From JABFRJ01 sp031374735 (GTDB lineage Bacteria; Pseudomonadota; Alphaproteobacteria; Rhizobiales; Hyphomicrobiaceae), in contig JANMGQ010000010.1 of assembly GCA_031374735.1 (NCBI GenBank), forward strand, positions 62,001-126,000: 64,000 nucleotides of DNA. The letters are read 5' to 3'. The position numbers and the translations under genes were made by a program. This document shows positions 1 to 8,568 of the stretch, in pieces (position 1 is the stretch's first letter; each line of letters starts with the position of its first letter). The notes beneath the pieces are model-generated. The model worked only from the letters and a program-made list of their open reading frames with translations. It had not been told where the DNA came from and did no database searches.

Positions 1-1265
1 TTGGCGTGCGCGATATCGCGATTTCCGGCGGCCGTATCGCGGCCGTCGGCGCACTTGGGACGGGCAAGGCGGCCGAGATCGTCGACTGCAAGGGCTTACA
101 CATCTTGCCTGGCGTGATGGACACGCAGGTGCATTTTCGCGAGCCCGGTCTGGAGCAGAAGGAGGATCTCGAGAGCGGTAGCCGCGCAGCAGTCATGGGC
201 GGCGTCACAGCTGTCTTCGAGATGCCAAACACCAAGCCGTTGACGACGACGGCGGCGACCCTTGCCGACAAGGTGCGCCGTGCGCGGCATCGCATGTTCT
301 GTGATTTCGCGTTCTATGTTGGCGGCACACGCGAGACGGTGGACGAGATCCCTGCGCTGGAGCAGCTCGAAGGATCGGTCGGCATCAAAGTATTCATGGG
401 CGCGTCGACGGGAGATCTGCTGGTCGAGGATGCTGCCTCCCTTGAGCGCATTATCGCCAAGATCTCGCGCCGGGCAGCGTTCCACGCCGAGGACGAAGCG
501 CGCTTACGGGCGCGCGCAGGCGAACGCAGGCACGGCGATCCTAAATCGCATCCGATCTGGCGCGACGAGACGGCCGCTTTGCTTGCAACGCAAGCGCTCG
601 TTGCACTTGCCGAGATCTATCGAAAGCGCGTGCATGTCCTGCATCTGTCGACAGCCGAGGAGGCGCTCTGGTTGCGCGACCACAAGACCTACGCCTCGAT
701 CGAAGTGACGCCGCATCACCTGACGCTGGTCGCGCCTGAGTGTTACGAGCGTCTTGGTACCTATGCGCAGATGAACCCGCCCGTGCGTGACGAGCGCCAC
801 AAAAAGGCGCTCTGGGCAGCTCTGGCCGAAGGTACGATCGATATCCTCGGCTCGGATCATGCGCCCCACACGCGCGAAGAAAAAGATCATCCCTATCCCG
901 AAAGCCATTCCGGCATGACCGGCGTGCAGACACTGGTCCCGATCATGCTCGACCACGTCAATGCGGGACGGCTGAGCTTGCAGCGCTTCGTTGACATGAC
1001 GAGTGCCGGACCGCAGCGGCTGTTCAACATCGCCAACAAGGGCCGCATCGCGGTGGGCTATGACGCCGACTTAACCGTCGTCGATCTCGCGCGCACCGAG
1101 ACAATCACGAACAAGTGGATCCAATCGCGCGCGGGTTGGACGCCCTATGATGGCGTGAAGGTGAAGGGTTGGCCTGTCGGCACGTTGGTGCGAGGCCGCC
1201 GGGTGGTGTGGGACGGGGCTTTCGCATCCACGGCTCAGGGCGAGCCGGTACGTTTCCACTTGTGA
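1..1265 (+). CDS. pyrC: Dihydroorotase (PyrC-like), 5' end outside window
   Basis: Amidohydrolase that interconverts carbamoyl-aspartate and dihydroorotate in pyrimidine synthesis. About 420 residues are visible; the frame is open to base 1, so the first 15-25 residues of a normal ~440-residue protein lie upstream. Metal-site residues seen: HFREPG near residue 43, the lysine of GIKVFMG (~128, usually carboxylated), FHAED (~161), HVLHLS (~214) and GSDHAPH (~283). The usual Asp-x-His-x-His motif reads DTQVHF, so the first histidine ligand is a glutamine. That variant occurs in a branch annotated as dihydroorotase, but an inactive paralogue or another cyclic amidohydrolase is possible. Confidence 0.85.
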   Translation, partial: GVRDIAISGGRIAAVGALGTGKAAEIVDCKGLHILPGVMDTQVHFREPGLEQKEDLESGSRAAVMGGVTAVFEMPNTKPLTTTAATLADKVRRARHRMFCDFAFYVGGTRETVDEIPALEQLEGSVGIKVFMGASTGDLLVEDAASLERIIAKISRRAAFHAEDEARLRARAGERRHGDPKSHPIWRDETAALLATQALVALAEIYRKRVHVLHLSTAEEALWLRDHKTYASIEVTPHHLTLVAPECYERLGTYAQMNPPVRDERHKKALWAALAEGTIDILGSDHAPHTREEKDHPYPESHSGMTGVQTLVPIMLDHVNAGRLSLQRFVDMTSAGPQRLFNIANKGRIAVGYDADLTVVDLARTETITNKWIQSRAGWTPYDGVKVKGWPVGTLVRGRRVVWDGAFASTAQGEPVRFHL

Positions 1266-1307
1266 TGTAGCCGGTCAGTGGGGTTTAGCAGCCAGTCGCT
1301 TTGGCTG

Positions 1308-1946
1308 TCAGCGGTCTTCGGTTTTGGTCAACCCGCCGTCGAGGACGCGAAACGAGCGCCTCTCGCTCTTGACCAACCGCGCGCCCGAGAGGCTGGCAAG
1401 GAATGGCGCCTGGTTGCGATAGCGATCTGCAACGGCATGCGGCCGTCCATCCGGCCACACGACGTGATGCGCTGTAAGTCGGCGCGACGCGAGCTTTTCC
1501 GAGCCAAGCCACGTCGGCGGATTGATCGCCGAGCAGGAGCCGAGCAGGCGGGTTACTGTGGCGGACGTATGCACGAGGGGCATCAGCGTCATCTCGAATG
1601 CGATGCGCGGACGGCTCTGGTCGATGACGCCCGCTTCGACATCGAGAATCAAAACGCCGCCTTGCGCCGCCGCCTGTGCCAATTGCTGCGCTATCGTGTG
1701 GCGATCCTCGTCATTCCAGCCATCAAGAAAGTTCGTGCCGCGGAACTCGTAGCCGAATTGCTCACACAACCGTGTGCCTGCGAGCCGATATACGAAGGTG
1801 TCGCCGTCGAGCCGTTCCAGAATAAACGTCTCCGGAAGAATTGAGGCGATGCGCGCTGGTTCGATCTCGAACCGGCGCGGGGCCATTCGTTCGCCACGGA
1901 CGCCGTTCCAGTAGGCGAACAGGATCTGACTGGTTTTCTGTTTCAT
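1308..1946 (-). CDS. PAS domain protein (PAS_5 family)
   Basis: A 212-residue cytoplasmic protein without a membrane segment or output domain. Its first two thirds match the PAS_5 family common in Rhizobiales: an aromatic start (LFAYWNGVRG), then RIASILPETFILER and a core ending in FEMTLMPL. Such proteins are presumed small-molecule or redox sensors; no ligand can be named here. A GGAAG-like ribosome site precedes the ATG. It is transcribed away from the hydrolase gene at 2127, sharing a 180-base spacer. Family assignment rests on pattern recognition; function is unknown. Confidence 0.7.
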   Translation of the reverse strand: MKQKTSQILFAYWNGVRGERMAPRRFEIEPARIASILPETFILERLDGDTFVYRLAGTRLCEQFGYEFRGTNFLDGWNDEDRHTIAQQLAQAAAQGGVLILDVEAGVIDQSRPRIAFEMTLMPLVHTSATVTRLLGSCSAINPPTWLGSEKLASRRLTAHHVVWPDGRPHAVADRYRNQAPFLASLSGARLVKSERRSFRVLDGGLTKTEDR

Positions 1947-2126
1947 TCTGTTCTTCCGGAGGCCCCTGATGCCGCCGCTATTGCATCGGCGTCATCGATC
2001 ACCGCAGAGGTGAGCACGTTCCGTGCCATGCCCGCGACCGGCGACCTTGCGGCGTGTCTGGTGAGCCGCTACCCCACTGTTAACGTGAACGCCGACTGCG
2101 AGAACGCGGGCCAGTGGAGGATCAGC

Positions 2127-3182
2127 GTGGCCGAACCGGTTGCATCGACAGACGAGGTATTGGTGCGCCGAGAGGGGCGTGCAGGGCGCATCACACTCAA
2201 CCGGCCGAAGGCGCTCAATGCGCTGACCTGGGGCATGGTGAAGGCGATCCATGCAACCCTGCAGGCCTGGCGCGATGATCCCGCGGTTGAGGTGGTTATC
2301 CTCGATGGCGCCGGTGATAGAGGACTGTGCGCTGGCGGTGATGTTCGGTGGCTCTATGATGCCAAGGCGCGGGCGCCGGCCGACGCGGAAGATTTTTGGG
2401 CCGACGAATATCGATTGAACTCTTTCATCGCCCGCTATCCTAAGCCCTATGTCGCTGTGATGGACGGTATTGTCATGGGTGGCGGCATCGGCCTCTCGGC
2501 CCATGGGCGCCATCGCATCGTCACCGAACGTTCGCAACTCGCCATGCCCGAGACGACGATTGGGCTGATCCCTGATGTTGGCGGTACGTTCCTGCTGTCG
2601 CGGGCTCAGGGGCGACTTGGTGTCTATCTCGGGCTCTTGGGCACGCGCATGAGCGGCGCGGATGCCATTCAAGCCGGGTTCGCCGACAGCTACGTGCCGG
2701 TTGCGAAGCTGCCGGCACTGCTTGCGCAGCTGGCGCAACGGGGCGACCCGGTGGACGAGATCATCGAAGACGTTAGCGAGCCTGTGCCCCCTTCGCCACT
2801 CGCGGCCAAGCGCGAATTGATCGATCGCATGTTCGATGGCGCGGCGATGTGCGAAGTTCATGCAAAACTGCTGACGTCAGCCGATCCGTTGGCGACACAG
2901 GCCCGCGCCGATTTGGCAATGCGTTCGCCAAAGGCGTTGGCGTTGACGCTGGAAGCGATCCGCCGGGCAAAGGCTTACACCTCGCTCGACGAAGCCTTGT
3001 TCGTTGAATACCGCCTGTGCACGCGCCTGTTCGCCGACGGCGAGTTCGTTGAAGGGGTGCGGGCGCTGCTGGTCGACAAGGATAAGGCGCCGCGTTGGAA
3101 CCCACCTCGGGCTGAAAGCATAACGGCTGACTTGCTCGACAGCTACTTTGCGCCGCTGGCGCGTGAGTGGCAGCGGGGCTAA
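2127..3182 (+). CDS. 3-hydroxyisobutyryl-CoA hydrolase / enoyl-CoA hydratase family
   Basis: Crotonase-fold enzyme of 351 residues, the size of 3-hydroxyisobutyryl-CoA hydrolase (valine catabolism) and longer than a plain enoyl-CoA hydratase (~260). Visible motifs are CAGGDVRWLY (CoA and oxyanion loop), MGGGIGLSAHG, and MPETTIGLIPDVGG, which carries the Glu and Asp expected in the hydrolase. The GTG at 2127 is chosen because GGAGG lies 6 bases upstream and the protein then starts at the conserved fold; an upstream in-frame ATG at 2010 would add 39 unconserved residues. No valine-pathway neighbours are seen. Confidence 0.8.
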   Translation: MAEPVASTDEVLVRREGRAGRITLNRPKALNALTWGMVKAIHATLQAWRDDPAVEVVILDGAGDRGLCAGGDVRWLYDAKARAPADAEDFWADEYRLNSFIARYPKPYVAVMDGIVMGGGIGLSAHGRHRIVTERSQLAMPETTIGLIPDVGGTFLLSRAQGRLGVYLGLLGTRMSGADAIQAGFADSYVPVAKLPALLAQLAQRGDPVDEIIEDVSEPVPPSPLAAKRELIDRMFDGAAMCEVHAKLLTSADPLATQARADLAMRSPKALALTLEAIRRAKAYTSLDEALFVEYRLCTRLFADGEFVEGVRALLVDKDKAPRWNPPRAESITADLLDSYFAPLAREWQRG

Positions 3183-3388
3183 TTCGCGCAGCTGGCATCC
3201 AGACACCGACGACGGGCGCCAATCTGCTTCGGCATTCGGCCGCGACGGCCATGCTGCGCGGCGGCGCCACGCTCGACATGGTCGGCACCGTGCTGCGGCA
3301 TCGCTCACCGGATACGACCGCACACTACGCCAAGGTCGACGTCACGATGCTGCGCCAGATCGCGCAGTCCTGGCCGGGAGGCGTGTGA
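3167..3388 (+). pseudogene. Tyrosine recombinase, C-terminal fragment
   Basis: Only the last ~70 residues of a tyrosine recombinase remain. LLRHSAATAMLRGG holds the conserved R-H pair and LRHRSPDTTAHYAKVD holds the late His and the catalytic Tyr. The N-terminal and core-binding parts are absent, and the fragment abuts the end of the hydrolase gene. Its stop overlaps the start of the next recombinase-like frame as TGATG, typical of translationally coupled recombinases in recombinase-in-trio (RIT) elements. It cannot be active alone. Confidence 0.7.
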
Positions 3389-3612
3389 TGCTGAGCCGAG
3401 ATCTTGAACGATACGTCGACGGCAGGCGCTCGCTGGGCTTCAAGTTCCGCAGTCAGTCGGTCCAACTCAGAAGCTTCGTGGCGTTCGCCGAGGGCAGCGG
3501 CGATCGTTATGTCAGGTCCGCCCGCGTCCTCGCCTGGGCCGCCAAGGCACCCTCTCCTGAGCATCGCCGCAGCCGGTTGCTCCACGGCGCGGCGCTTCGC
3601 GCTGGCCATGCA
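3388..3612 (+). pseudogene. Second tyrosine recombinase, N-terminal fragment with frameshift
   Basis: The frame opening at ATG 3388 begins MLSRDLERYVDGRRSLGF and continues to WAAKAPSPEHRR, an N-terminal SAM-like segment typical of the second recombinase of RIT-type trios. Near 3580 the expected continuation (RRFALAMHPT) moves to another frame, showing a small indel. Homology stops around 3612, where an IS66-like piece begins on the other strand. With the preceding fragment this marks a decayed integrative element. The frameshift is placed by eye to within about 15 bases. Confidence 0.6.
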
Positions 3613-3750
3613 CCCGACTCTACTGATGATCTCGACCACGGTCTTCAAGACATCGGCGTCGACGCGTCCGATGACGCGAACCACAACCGAACCCATGGCG
3701 ATCTCGATGGCGCCGGCCTGCATTCGGAGGCTAGAGATGGAGTTCGTCAT
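3613..3750 (-). pseudogene. IS66-family TnpA-like C-terminal fragment
   Basis: About 46 residues including AGAIEIAMGSVVVRVIGRVD and DADVLKTVVEII resemble the C-terminal tail of the small IS66 accessory protein TnpA (IEI...VxVxxxVDAxxLxxVL pattern). No TnpB, TnpC or terminal inverted repeat was seen. It joins directly to the broken recombinase, suggesting an insertion followed by deletion. The match is short, so this is a tentative assignment. Confidence 0.4.
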
Positions 3751-3947
3751 TCGTCCGTCCAGGCATTGCTGTCCGTGACTGACGGTAGGGGAAACCAGTG
3801 CCGGGCGGCGGAACTGATCAGTACCATATGCAGTCTACCGACCATTTGCGGCCGAAGCCCGAAGTCAAACGGGAGTGCCTGCCCTTCATTCGACGTGAGA
3901 AAGCTCCGCTGGCAGCAATCGTGGTCAACCTTTACCGATGGACCTGG
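3751..3947. other. Gap without convincing gene
   Basis: Lies between the IS66-like remnant and the 3' end of the ABC transporter. A plus-strand frame from 3798 has no recognisable motif and overlaps the transporter gene, so it is not called. Probably the remaining scar of the mobile element. Confidence 0.4.
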
Positions 3948-5771
3948 CTACCTTTTCTTCAGCCCCAGCCCTTGCAGCGCACGCGCGGCAATTTCCAGGG
4001 CCGTGAAGCGGCGCTCGTGCGTTGTTGCCGGGCCGCCCCGATGCTCGCGGACCAGTTGGATCTCGCGGTCGTGAAAGTGGTCTAGGCCGGGTCTGTGACC
4101 GGCGTGGATCACAGTCGTCGCAGCCAACAGGTCGCGCATGTATTCCATGAGCTTGAACTGGCTGAGTTCATCCAGCGAAGAGGTCGGTTCGTCCATGATC
4201 AAAATGTCGGGCGGGTTGATCAAGACACGCGCAAAAGCCAGCCGTTGCTGCTCACCGCCAGACAGCAGCGTGCCCCATTGCTCCGTTTCGTCGAGGCGCG
4301 GAATGAGGTGCTCAAGCCCACAGCGAACCAGGGCGTCGGAGATCTTCTGATCGTCGACGGTCAAATCGTTATGCGGGTAGAGCAACGCTGCTCGCAGCGT
4401 GCCCAGCGGAAAATACGGTCGTTGTGGCATGAACGATATGGAGGCCCCGACAGGTCGCAGGATCTCGCCGCTGCCCCAGGGCCATAACCCCGCCATGGCG
4501 CGGATCAAGGTGCTCTTGCCGGTGCCTGAATCGCCCTTCACCAATACTTTCTCGCCGGGCGACACGTGGGCCTCGGCGCCGTCGATCATGATGCGGCCAT
4601 CGTGAAGCGCAATGTTGAGATTGCGGAGGTGGATGCGATTGTCCGGGCTGTCGCCCAACGTGATCGCCTCGCGCTGGCCGTCGGGACCGAGACTGACTTC
4701 AAGGCTGTCGAGCGCATCAGACAGCTGCGTGACGCGATGCGATGCCGCGAACCAATCAGCGAGGCGCACGGCATTGTCTGCGAGCCAATTGAGTGCCACC
4801 TGCACCTGGGCAAAGGCCGCGGCCGCCTGCATCAGCGAGCCGAGGCTCATTTCGCCAGCAAGATATTTTGGCGCGCCGAGCAGCAACGGCACGACCGGCG
4901 CCAGAACATAGTTGCCGCCACTCAGCCACATCATCCGTGCCTGCCACAGCAGCGCGCGCAGATGGCGCTGCACGACCTCGGTGAACGTCGCATTGAGGCG
5001 CGCATGCTCATCATCGTCGCCAGCCATCAGTGCAATGATCTCAGCGTTATCCTTCACACGGGTGAGTTCATAGCGCAGCTGCGCCTCACCAGCGGCGCGT
5101 TCTTCGACGCGGCGCACCAGCTGCCGGCCAAGCAGAAACATGCCCAACGTGCTTATCGCTGAGTACGCGACACACGCGAAAACCATGTATCCGGGTATGA
5201 CGACGCCAGCGACGTTCAACGAGCCGCCGACGAACCAGAGAATGCTGATGAATGACACTGCTGCCAGCACCGCATTGATGACGCCGAGCGAGAAGTCGAC
5301 CAGAAGGTCGATGGCGGTGCGGCCATCCTCGGCAATGCGTGCCTCTGGATTATCAGCGTCCGTGTGAATGATGGTCAGCTGATAAAAGTGACGGTTCGAG
5401 AGCCAGCGCGAGATCAAAGTGCCTGCCAGCCATTGGCGCCAGCGCAGCTGCAGTCGTGTGCGGGTCTGTAGTTGAGCCACTGAGGCCGCAGCAGAGACCA
5501 AGGCAAGCGCCACGATTGCGGCCAGTCCGAGCATGATCGCGTTGGCGTTCTTCTGCTCCAGCGCGTCGAAAAAGCCCTTGTACCAACGATTGACAGCGAG
5601 GGCCGCCGCCAGATTCAAGCCAAGGCATAACGCCAGCATAAGAGTCAGGAGCCAAGCCTGCGATCGCGTGCCGCCAGACCAAAATCCGCGCGCCAGGCGA
5701 AGGAACCTGCGCGAGCGGCCGGGTGCCGGCCTGTCGATTGTTGCAAGCATCGAATGCTGCGTGACCTTCAT
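3948..5771 (-). CDS. SbmA/YddA-type ABC transporter, fused permease-ATPase
   Basis: A 607-residue half-transporter with the membrane domain first (segments near 40-60, 80-100, 165-215 and 285-305) and one ATPase domain last. GDSGTGKST (Walker A, ~412), LSGGEQQRL (signature, ~502) and ILIMDEPTSS (Walker B, ~524) are intact, with the switch His in VIHAGHRPGL. The GFWSGGTRSQAW start and FFDALEQKNA stretch place it with the ABCD-like YddA/SbmA group, linked to peptide, vitamin B12 or long-chain fatty acid transport in relatives; the substrate here is unknown. A copy of the regulon motif lies about 97 bases upstream, pointing into the gene. Confidence 0.85.
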   Translation of the reverse strand: MKVTQHSMLATIDRPAPGRSRRFLRLARGFWSGGTRSQAWLLTLMLALCLGLNLAAALAVNRWYKGFFDALEQKNANAIMLGLAAIVALALVSAAASVAQLQTRTRLQLRWRQWLAGTLISRWLSNRHFYQLTIIHTDADNPEARIAEDGRTAIDLLVDFSLGVINAVLAAVSFISILWFVGGSLNVAGVVIPGYMVFACVAYSAISTLGMFLLGRQLVRRVEERAAGEAQLRYELTRVKDNAEIIALMAGDDDEHARLNATFTEVVQRHLRALLWQARMMWLSGGNYVLAPVVPLLLGAPKYLAGEMSLGSLMQAAAAFAQVQVALNWLADNAVRLADWFAASHRVTQLSDALDSLEVSLGPDGQREAITLGDSPDNRIHLRNLNIALHDGRIMIDGAEAHVSPGEKVLVKGDSGTGKSTLIRAMAGLWPWGSGEILRPVGASISFMPQRPYFPLGTLRAALLYPHNDLTVDDQKISDALVRCGLEHLIPRLDETEQWGTLLSGGEQQRLAFARVLINPPDILIMDEPTSSLDELSQFKLMEYMRDLLAATTVIHAGHRPGLDHFHDREIQLVREHRGGPATTHERRFTALEIAARALQGLGLKKR

Positions 5772-5867
5772 CGGATTGACGGAGCTGACGCCGGTTAAAC
5801 GGGATGCGATGGCCTACCTGTTCAACCGATGACGGTGTCATAAAGGGATCGATGACCGGCTCGTAGC

Positions 5868-5881
5868 CTCGGAAACTACTC
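5868..5881 (-). promoter_or_regulatory. Regulon motif, copy 1 (upstream of ABC transporter)
   Basis: Reads GAGTAGTTTCCGAG on the minus strand, toward the transporter at 5771. A TTTATG -10-like sequence lies ~36 bases downstream. It forms an inverted pair with copy 2. Confidence 0.6.
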
Positions 5882-5925
5882 ATGGGCCGGCTGATCGCGA
5901 TCGATCCTCAGGTGTGCCGCAAAAT

Positions 5926-5939
5926 GAGTAGTTTCCGAA
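5926..5939 (+). promoter_or_regulatory. Regulon motif, copy 2 (upstream of AEHHE protein)
   Basis: GAGTAGTTTCCGAA on the plus strand, followed ~26 bases later by TTAGATG. Spacing and flanks match copy 6 upstream of the paralogous gene at 16647. Confidence 0.6.
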
Positions 5940-6072
5940 CCTGTCGCGATCGGGCGTGTCGGGCTTAGATGTGAGCGCTCGCTGATGTCCGTCATAGCTG
6001 GCGTCATTGGAAGTGCCTGTTGATCCGCGTGATGGCAGTGCACGCGCCCTTCCCAGGGCTGCAGCCAGTGAT

Positions 6073-6107
6073 CGGCGGTCTTGCGTTCCCCCAACGCAAG
6101 ACCGCCG
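6073..6107 (+). promoter_or_regulatory. Perfect 15-bp leader hairpin with following T-run
   Basis: Arms 6073-6087 and 6093-6107 pair perfectly around a CCCCC loop, followed by CTTTTGTT, so it resembles an intrinsic terminator or attenuator. It lies 33 bases before the start of the small gene at 6141. The paralogous leader at 16579-16610 has an equally perfect hairpin at the same place with a different stem sequence. Confidence 0.55.
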
Positions 6108-6140
6108 CTTTTGTTCCCAGGTACACTCATGGAGCGTCCA

Positions 6141-6341
6141 ATGCCTGCAGCAACCCACACCAAAGCCGCTGAACATCACGAAGCCGCCGCCACGGCTCAC
6201 AAGGCGGCGGCCGATCTTCACGGCAAAGGCAATCATTCCGCCGCCGTCGAGAAGTCGAAGGAAGCCAATGGTTGCTGCCAAACCGCGCAAAAGAAGTCAG
6301 CTGAAGCGCACAGCAAGAGCACGGCGCACGCGAAAACGTGA
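6141..6341 (+). CDS. Small Ala/His/Lys-rich AEHHE-repeat protein, copy A
   Basis: A 66-residue, very hydrophilic, probably helical protein with the pattern KAAEHHEAAATAHKAAADLH, then repeated A-x-x-H and S-A-E-A-H units. Not assigned to a named family; it resembles LEA-like or histidine-rich protective proteins. The ATG at 6141 is preferred over that at 6129 because GGAG lies 6 bases upstream and the paralogue at 16647 starts at the equivalent codon. Copy A has an extra CC pair (GCCQT) absent from copy B. A PRC-barrel gene follows, as in the second copy. Confidence 0.7.
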   Translation: MPAATHTKAAEHHEAAATAHKAAADLHGKGNHSAAVEKSKEANGCCQTAQKKSAEAHSKSTAHAKT

Positions 6342-6432
6342 CATCCAGTCCACCCTCAGCAGTGCAGCACACTAACGGGGGTCTGGCGGCGGCATCGCAC
6401 ACGATTACAATTCACACCAATCGAGGCTCATC

Positions 6433-6858
6433 ATGAAACTCTCAATCATCGCAATATCAACCGGACTGTTGATCTCGTCTGCGGCGGCCGTTGCGCAAAC
6501 GACACCGCCGACGTCGCCGCCATCTGCCGTTCCCGCCCCGGCCGTAAAGCAGCCTCAGGCCGCCACGCCGCAATCCATGCCGGACGCACAGAAGGTCACT
6601 CTCACGGATCAGCAGGCCAAGGGCTGGGTCGACAAGAAGGTCTACAGCAGCGACGACAAGAAGCTCGGTGAAATTGCTGCGTTCGCGCGCGATCCCGCCG
6701 GCAACATTACGGAGTTGCACGCCGACGTCGGTGGTTTCCTGGGTCTTGGCGAAACCCGCGTTCGGGTTATGCCGGCGCAATTCAGGTTCATGGGCGACCA
6801 TGTGATGCTGCTGCTCACAGCGGAGCAAGCCAAGGCGCTGCCGAAGATCGCGAAGTAG
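6433..6858 (+). CDS. Exported PRC-barrel protein, copy A
   Basis: A 141-residue protein with a signal peptide (cleavage likely after AAVAQ, residue ~22), a Pro/Ala linker to ~50, and a PRC-barrel-like domain in KVYSSDDKKLGEIAAFARD, DVGGFLGLGETRVRVMP and VMLLLTAEQAKALP. Exported PRC proteins of this type are abundant in Rhizobiales stress islands; their ligand is unknown. It has a close paralogue at 16917 and a more distant one at 12324. Probably co-transcribed with the small gene at 6141. Confidence 0.75.
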   Translation: MKLSIIAISTGLLISSAAAVAQTTPPTSPPSAVPAPAVKQPQAATPQSMPDAQKVTLTDQQAKGWVDKKVYSSDDKKLGEIAAFARDPAGNITELHADVGGFLGLGETRVRVMPAQFRFMGDHVMLLLTAEQAKALPKIAK

Positions 6859-6980
6859 TCGCCCCGCTCTCACTCGCATTGAGTGCCGTGGAACGGAGAT
6901 CCCGCTCCGCGGCGCTGGCGTCGGTCTGGCCGCTTTGGCGGTCGCGGCAGAGGCACCAAAACCAAACAAGGAGTGTCGTC

Positions 6981-7241
6981 ATGACAGCATCCAACCGCGC
7001 TGAGCATATCGCGCGCGAGACAATCCTGAAGCTGCTTTCTGATGAGGAAATTGCCAGGGTCAGCAACGCGGAGACCGCCAGAGGGCTTAGTGAGGGATCC
7101 GAATACGTGGATCTAGAACATCTCGACCAGGGCGTGCACCTCGCGAACGCGACGACCAACATCGCGATGGGGCAGATCCTCCCACGAGCAGCCGTCCATC
7201 CGGAGACCTGGACCAAGGTACTCGCGCAATTGAAGCGCTGA
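6981..7241 (+). CDS. Conserved-looking 86-residue protein, function unknown
   Basis: Starts at ATG 6981, with AAGGAG 7 bases upstream; an upstream frame extension is not supported by a ribosome site. The product is soluble and mostly helical (ARETILKLLSDEEIARVSNA, LTQ-less tail WTKVLAQLKR) with no signal or membrane segment. I do not recognise a family. It follows the exported PRC-barrel gene on the same strand and precedes the convergent Crp/Fnr gene, so it probably belongs to the same stress set. Confidence 0.6.
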   Translation: MTASNRAEHIARETILKLLSDEEIARVSNAETARGLSEGSEYVDLEHLDQGVHLANATTNIAMGQILPRAAVHPETWTKVLAQLKR

Positions 7242-7340
7242 TGGTGACTTTGTTTGCCCTCGATGGCCGGGGTTGCGGCGTGGTGTCGTCGCAATCCGGC
7301 GGCGGAACTCCAATTCGTGAAGGGCGGCCGACCGCCACCT

Positions 7341-8075
7341 TCATCTAACTGGGGCTGAACTCGACCTGAGAAACATGTCAAATCTCTGCTTTACGACTGA
7401 GTAACATTCACAAGACGCCCTTTCGAGCGCGAACCGGTCGAGAACCTGCATTACGCCGCGGCGATAGGTGATGAGCTTGGCAGCCTGCATGTTTTGAGCG
7501 GCGACCGTTATTGACTTACGATTGCTCCCAAGGATGCCCGCGAGAAATTCGTGCGTGTACGTGAGAGGTTCACCTTCGGCGCGATCGTGCATCATGAGAA
7601 GCCAGCGGCACATGCGTTGTTCTGTCGTGTGCATCGCATTGCAGGCAACGGTCTGTTGGACCTGTGATAGCAACGTCTCCGAATAGCTTACGAAGAGATC
7701 CTGAACATGACCACTGCCGTGAAACTCGGCCCGCAAGACCTTGATCGGACAGCGCAGCATCGCCCCCTCCAATTGCACGAGCGACCGGTTAAAAGACGCA
7801 CGGCTGTACATTGCGGCGAACAGGCCGAACGCGCCTTCGCGGCCGATGTTTGCCGTCTCGATCGCGTCTCCGTTGTCAAGCACAGTCAGCAGAGAGAGAA
7901 CGCAACCCTCCGGAAAATAGGCGTGTTCGATTGAACCGCCGGCTTCGCAGACAACGTCGCCGAGCTTGTAGTCAACAGACTTCAGATGCGGTTCGATACG
8001 CTCGCGGATTGCCAGCTGCAGTGCGCCGAGGAGTTGGTTGCTCTTTGTCGGTACTGCTAGGTCTTTCGCGATCAT
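7341..8075 (-). CDS. Crp/Fnr-family transcription regulator
   Basis: About 245 residues: an N-terminal cyclic-nucleotide-type beta-barrel (YKLGDVVCEAGGSIEHAYFP, then GREGAFGLFAAM) and a C-terminal winged helix (FLAGILGSNRKSITVAAQNM). There is no FNR-like N-terminal cysteine cluster. The ATG at 8075 is preferred over 8129 because the fold starts there, though neither start has a strong ribosome site. A regulon motif lies ~72 bases upstream pointing into the gene. By analogy with FixJ-to-FixK cascades this gene could be a secondary regulator; that is inference. Confidence 0.8.
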   Translation of the reverse strand: MIAKDLAVPTKSNQLLGALQLAIRERIEPHLKSVDYKLGDVVCEAGGSIEHAYFPEGCVLSLLTVLDNGDAIETANIGREGAFGLFAAMYSRASFNRSLVQLEGAMLRCPIKVLRAEFHGSGHVQDLFVSYSETLLSQVQQTVACNAMHTTEQRMCRWLLMMHDRAEGEPLTYTHEFLAGILGSNRKSITVAAQNMQAAKLITYRRGVMQVLDRFALERASCECYSVVKQRFDMFLRSSSAPVR

Positions 8076-8146
8076 GGATGTTCCGCCGCCAGAGCGCCGA
8101 TGACCAGCGAGGCTCACGCTTACGCGCATGCCAGATATTGCATAGG

Positions 8147-8160
8147 CTCGGAGTCTACCT
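8147..8160 (-). promoter_or_regulatory. Regulon motif, copy 3 (upstream of Crp/Fnr gene)
   Basis: Reads AGGTAGACTCCGAG on the minus strand, toward the regulator at 8075. It is the most divergent copy, keeping GTAG-N2-TCCGAG. Confidence 0.55.
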
Positions 8161-8568
8161 AGTCAGGGGATGGCTCGGCGCTGCTCGCTGTTTCCAATAG
8201 CGCGACCGCCGAGGCGGCTTCCTCGGTGGCGTGCGCCACAGACGGACCCGGGTAGTGTGTGCTTCTGTCGTGGCGTGATGCTGCCAACGGCGATGGCCAA
8301 GCCAGTCGATCCAGAAATGGTCGAGAGGCCTCTATCGTCGAGAGCAGCACGCGCAAAGGGTGTCGCGCAGCAGGATTGCCGCACACCGTGTCGGCGCTCT
8401 CGCTTCGGGGGAAGCCGAGCCCGCCTGACAGACTGCATCGGCCCAAGCCACGGGTGGATGGCTTGGGCCGATGGTAGGATAGCGACACAGAGGAGCAGCG
8501 CGTAGGGGACCCAACAGACGGCTTGGGGAACACGACGATACGGGCGTGGGGAACAGGGGCGGACAGAC
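8161..8568. other. 400-bp gap without a convincing gene
   Basis: Overlapping frames exist on both strands but none has recognisable domains or a plausible ribosome site. The one clear structure is the 15-bp hairpin at 8436-8473. The metalloprotease promoter probably lies in the right part. Confidence 0.4.
8436..8473. repeat. Perfect 15-bp inverted repeat
   Basis: CATCGGCCCAAGCCA (8436-8450) and TGGCTTGGGCCGATG (8459-8473) pair perfectly around an 8-base loop. There is no T-run, so it is not a standard intrinsic terminator. It could insulate the divergent regulator and protease genes. Confidence 0.5.
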
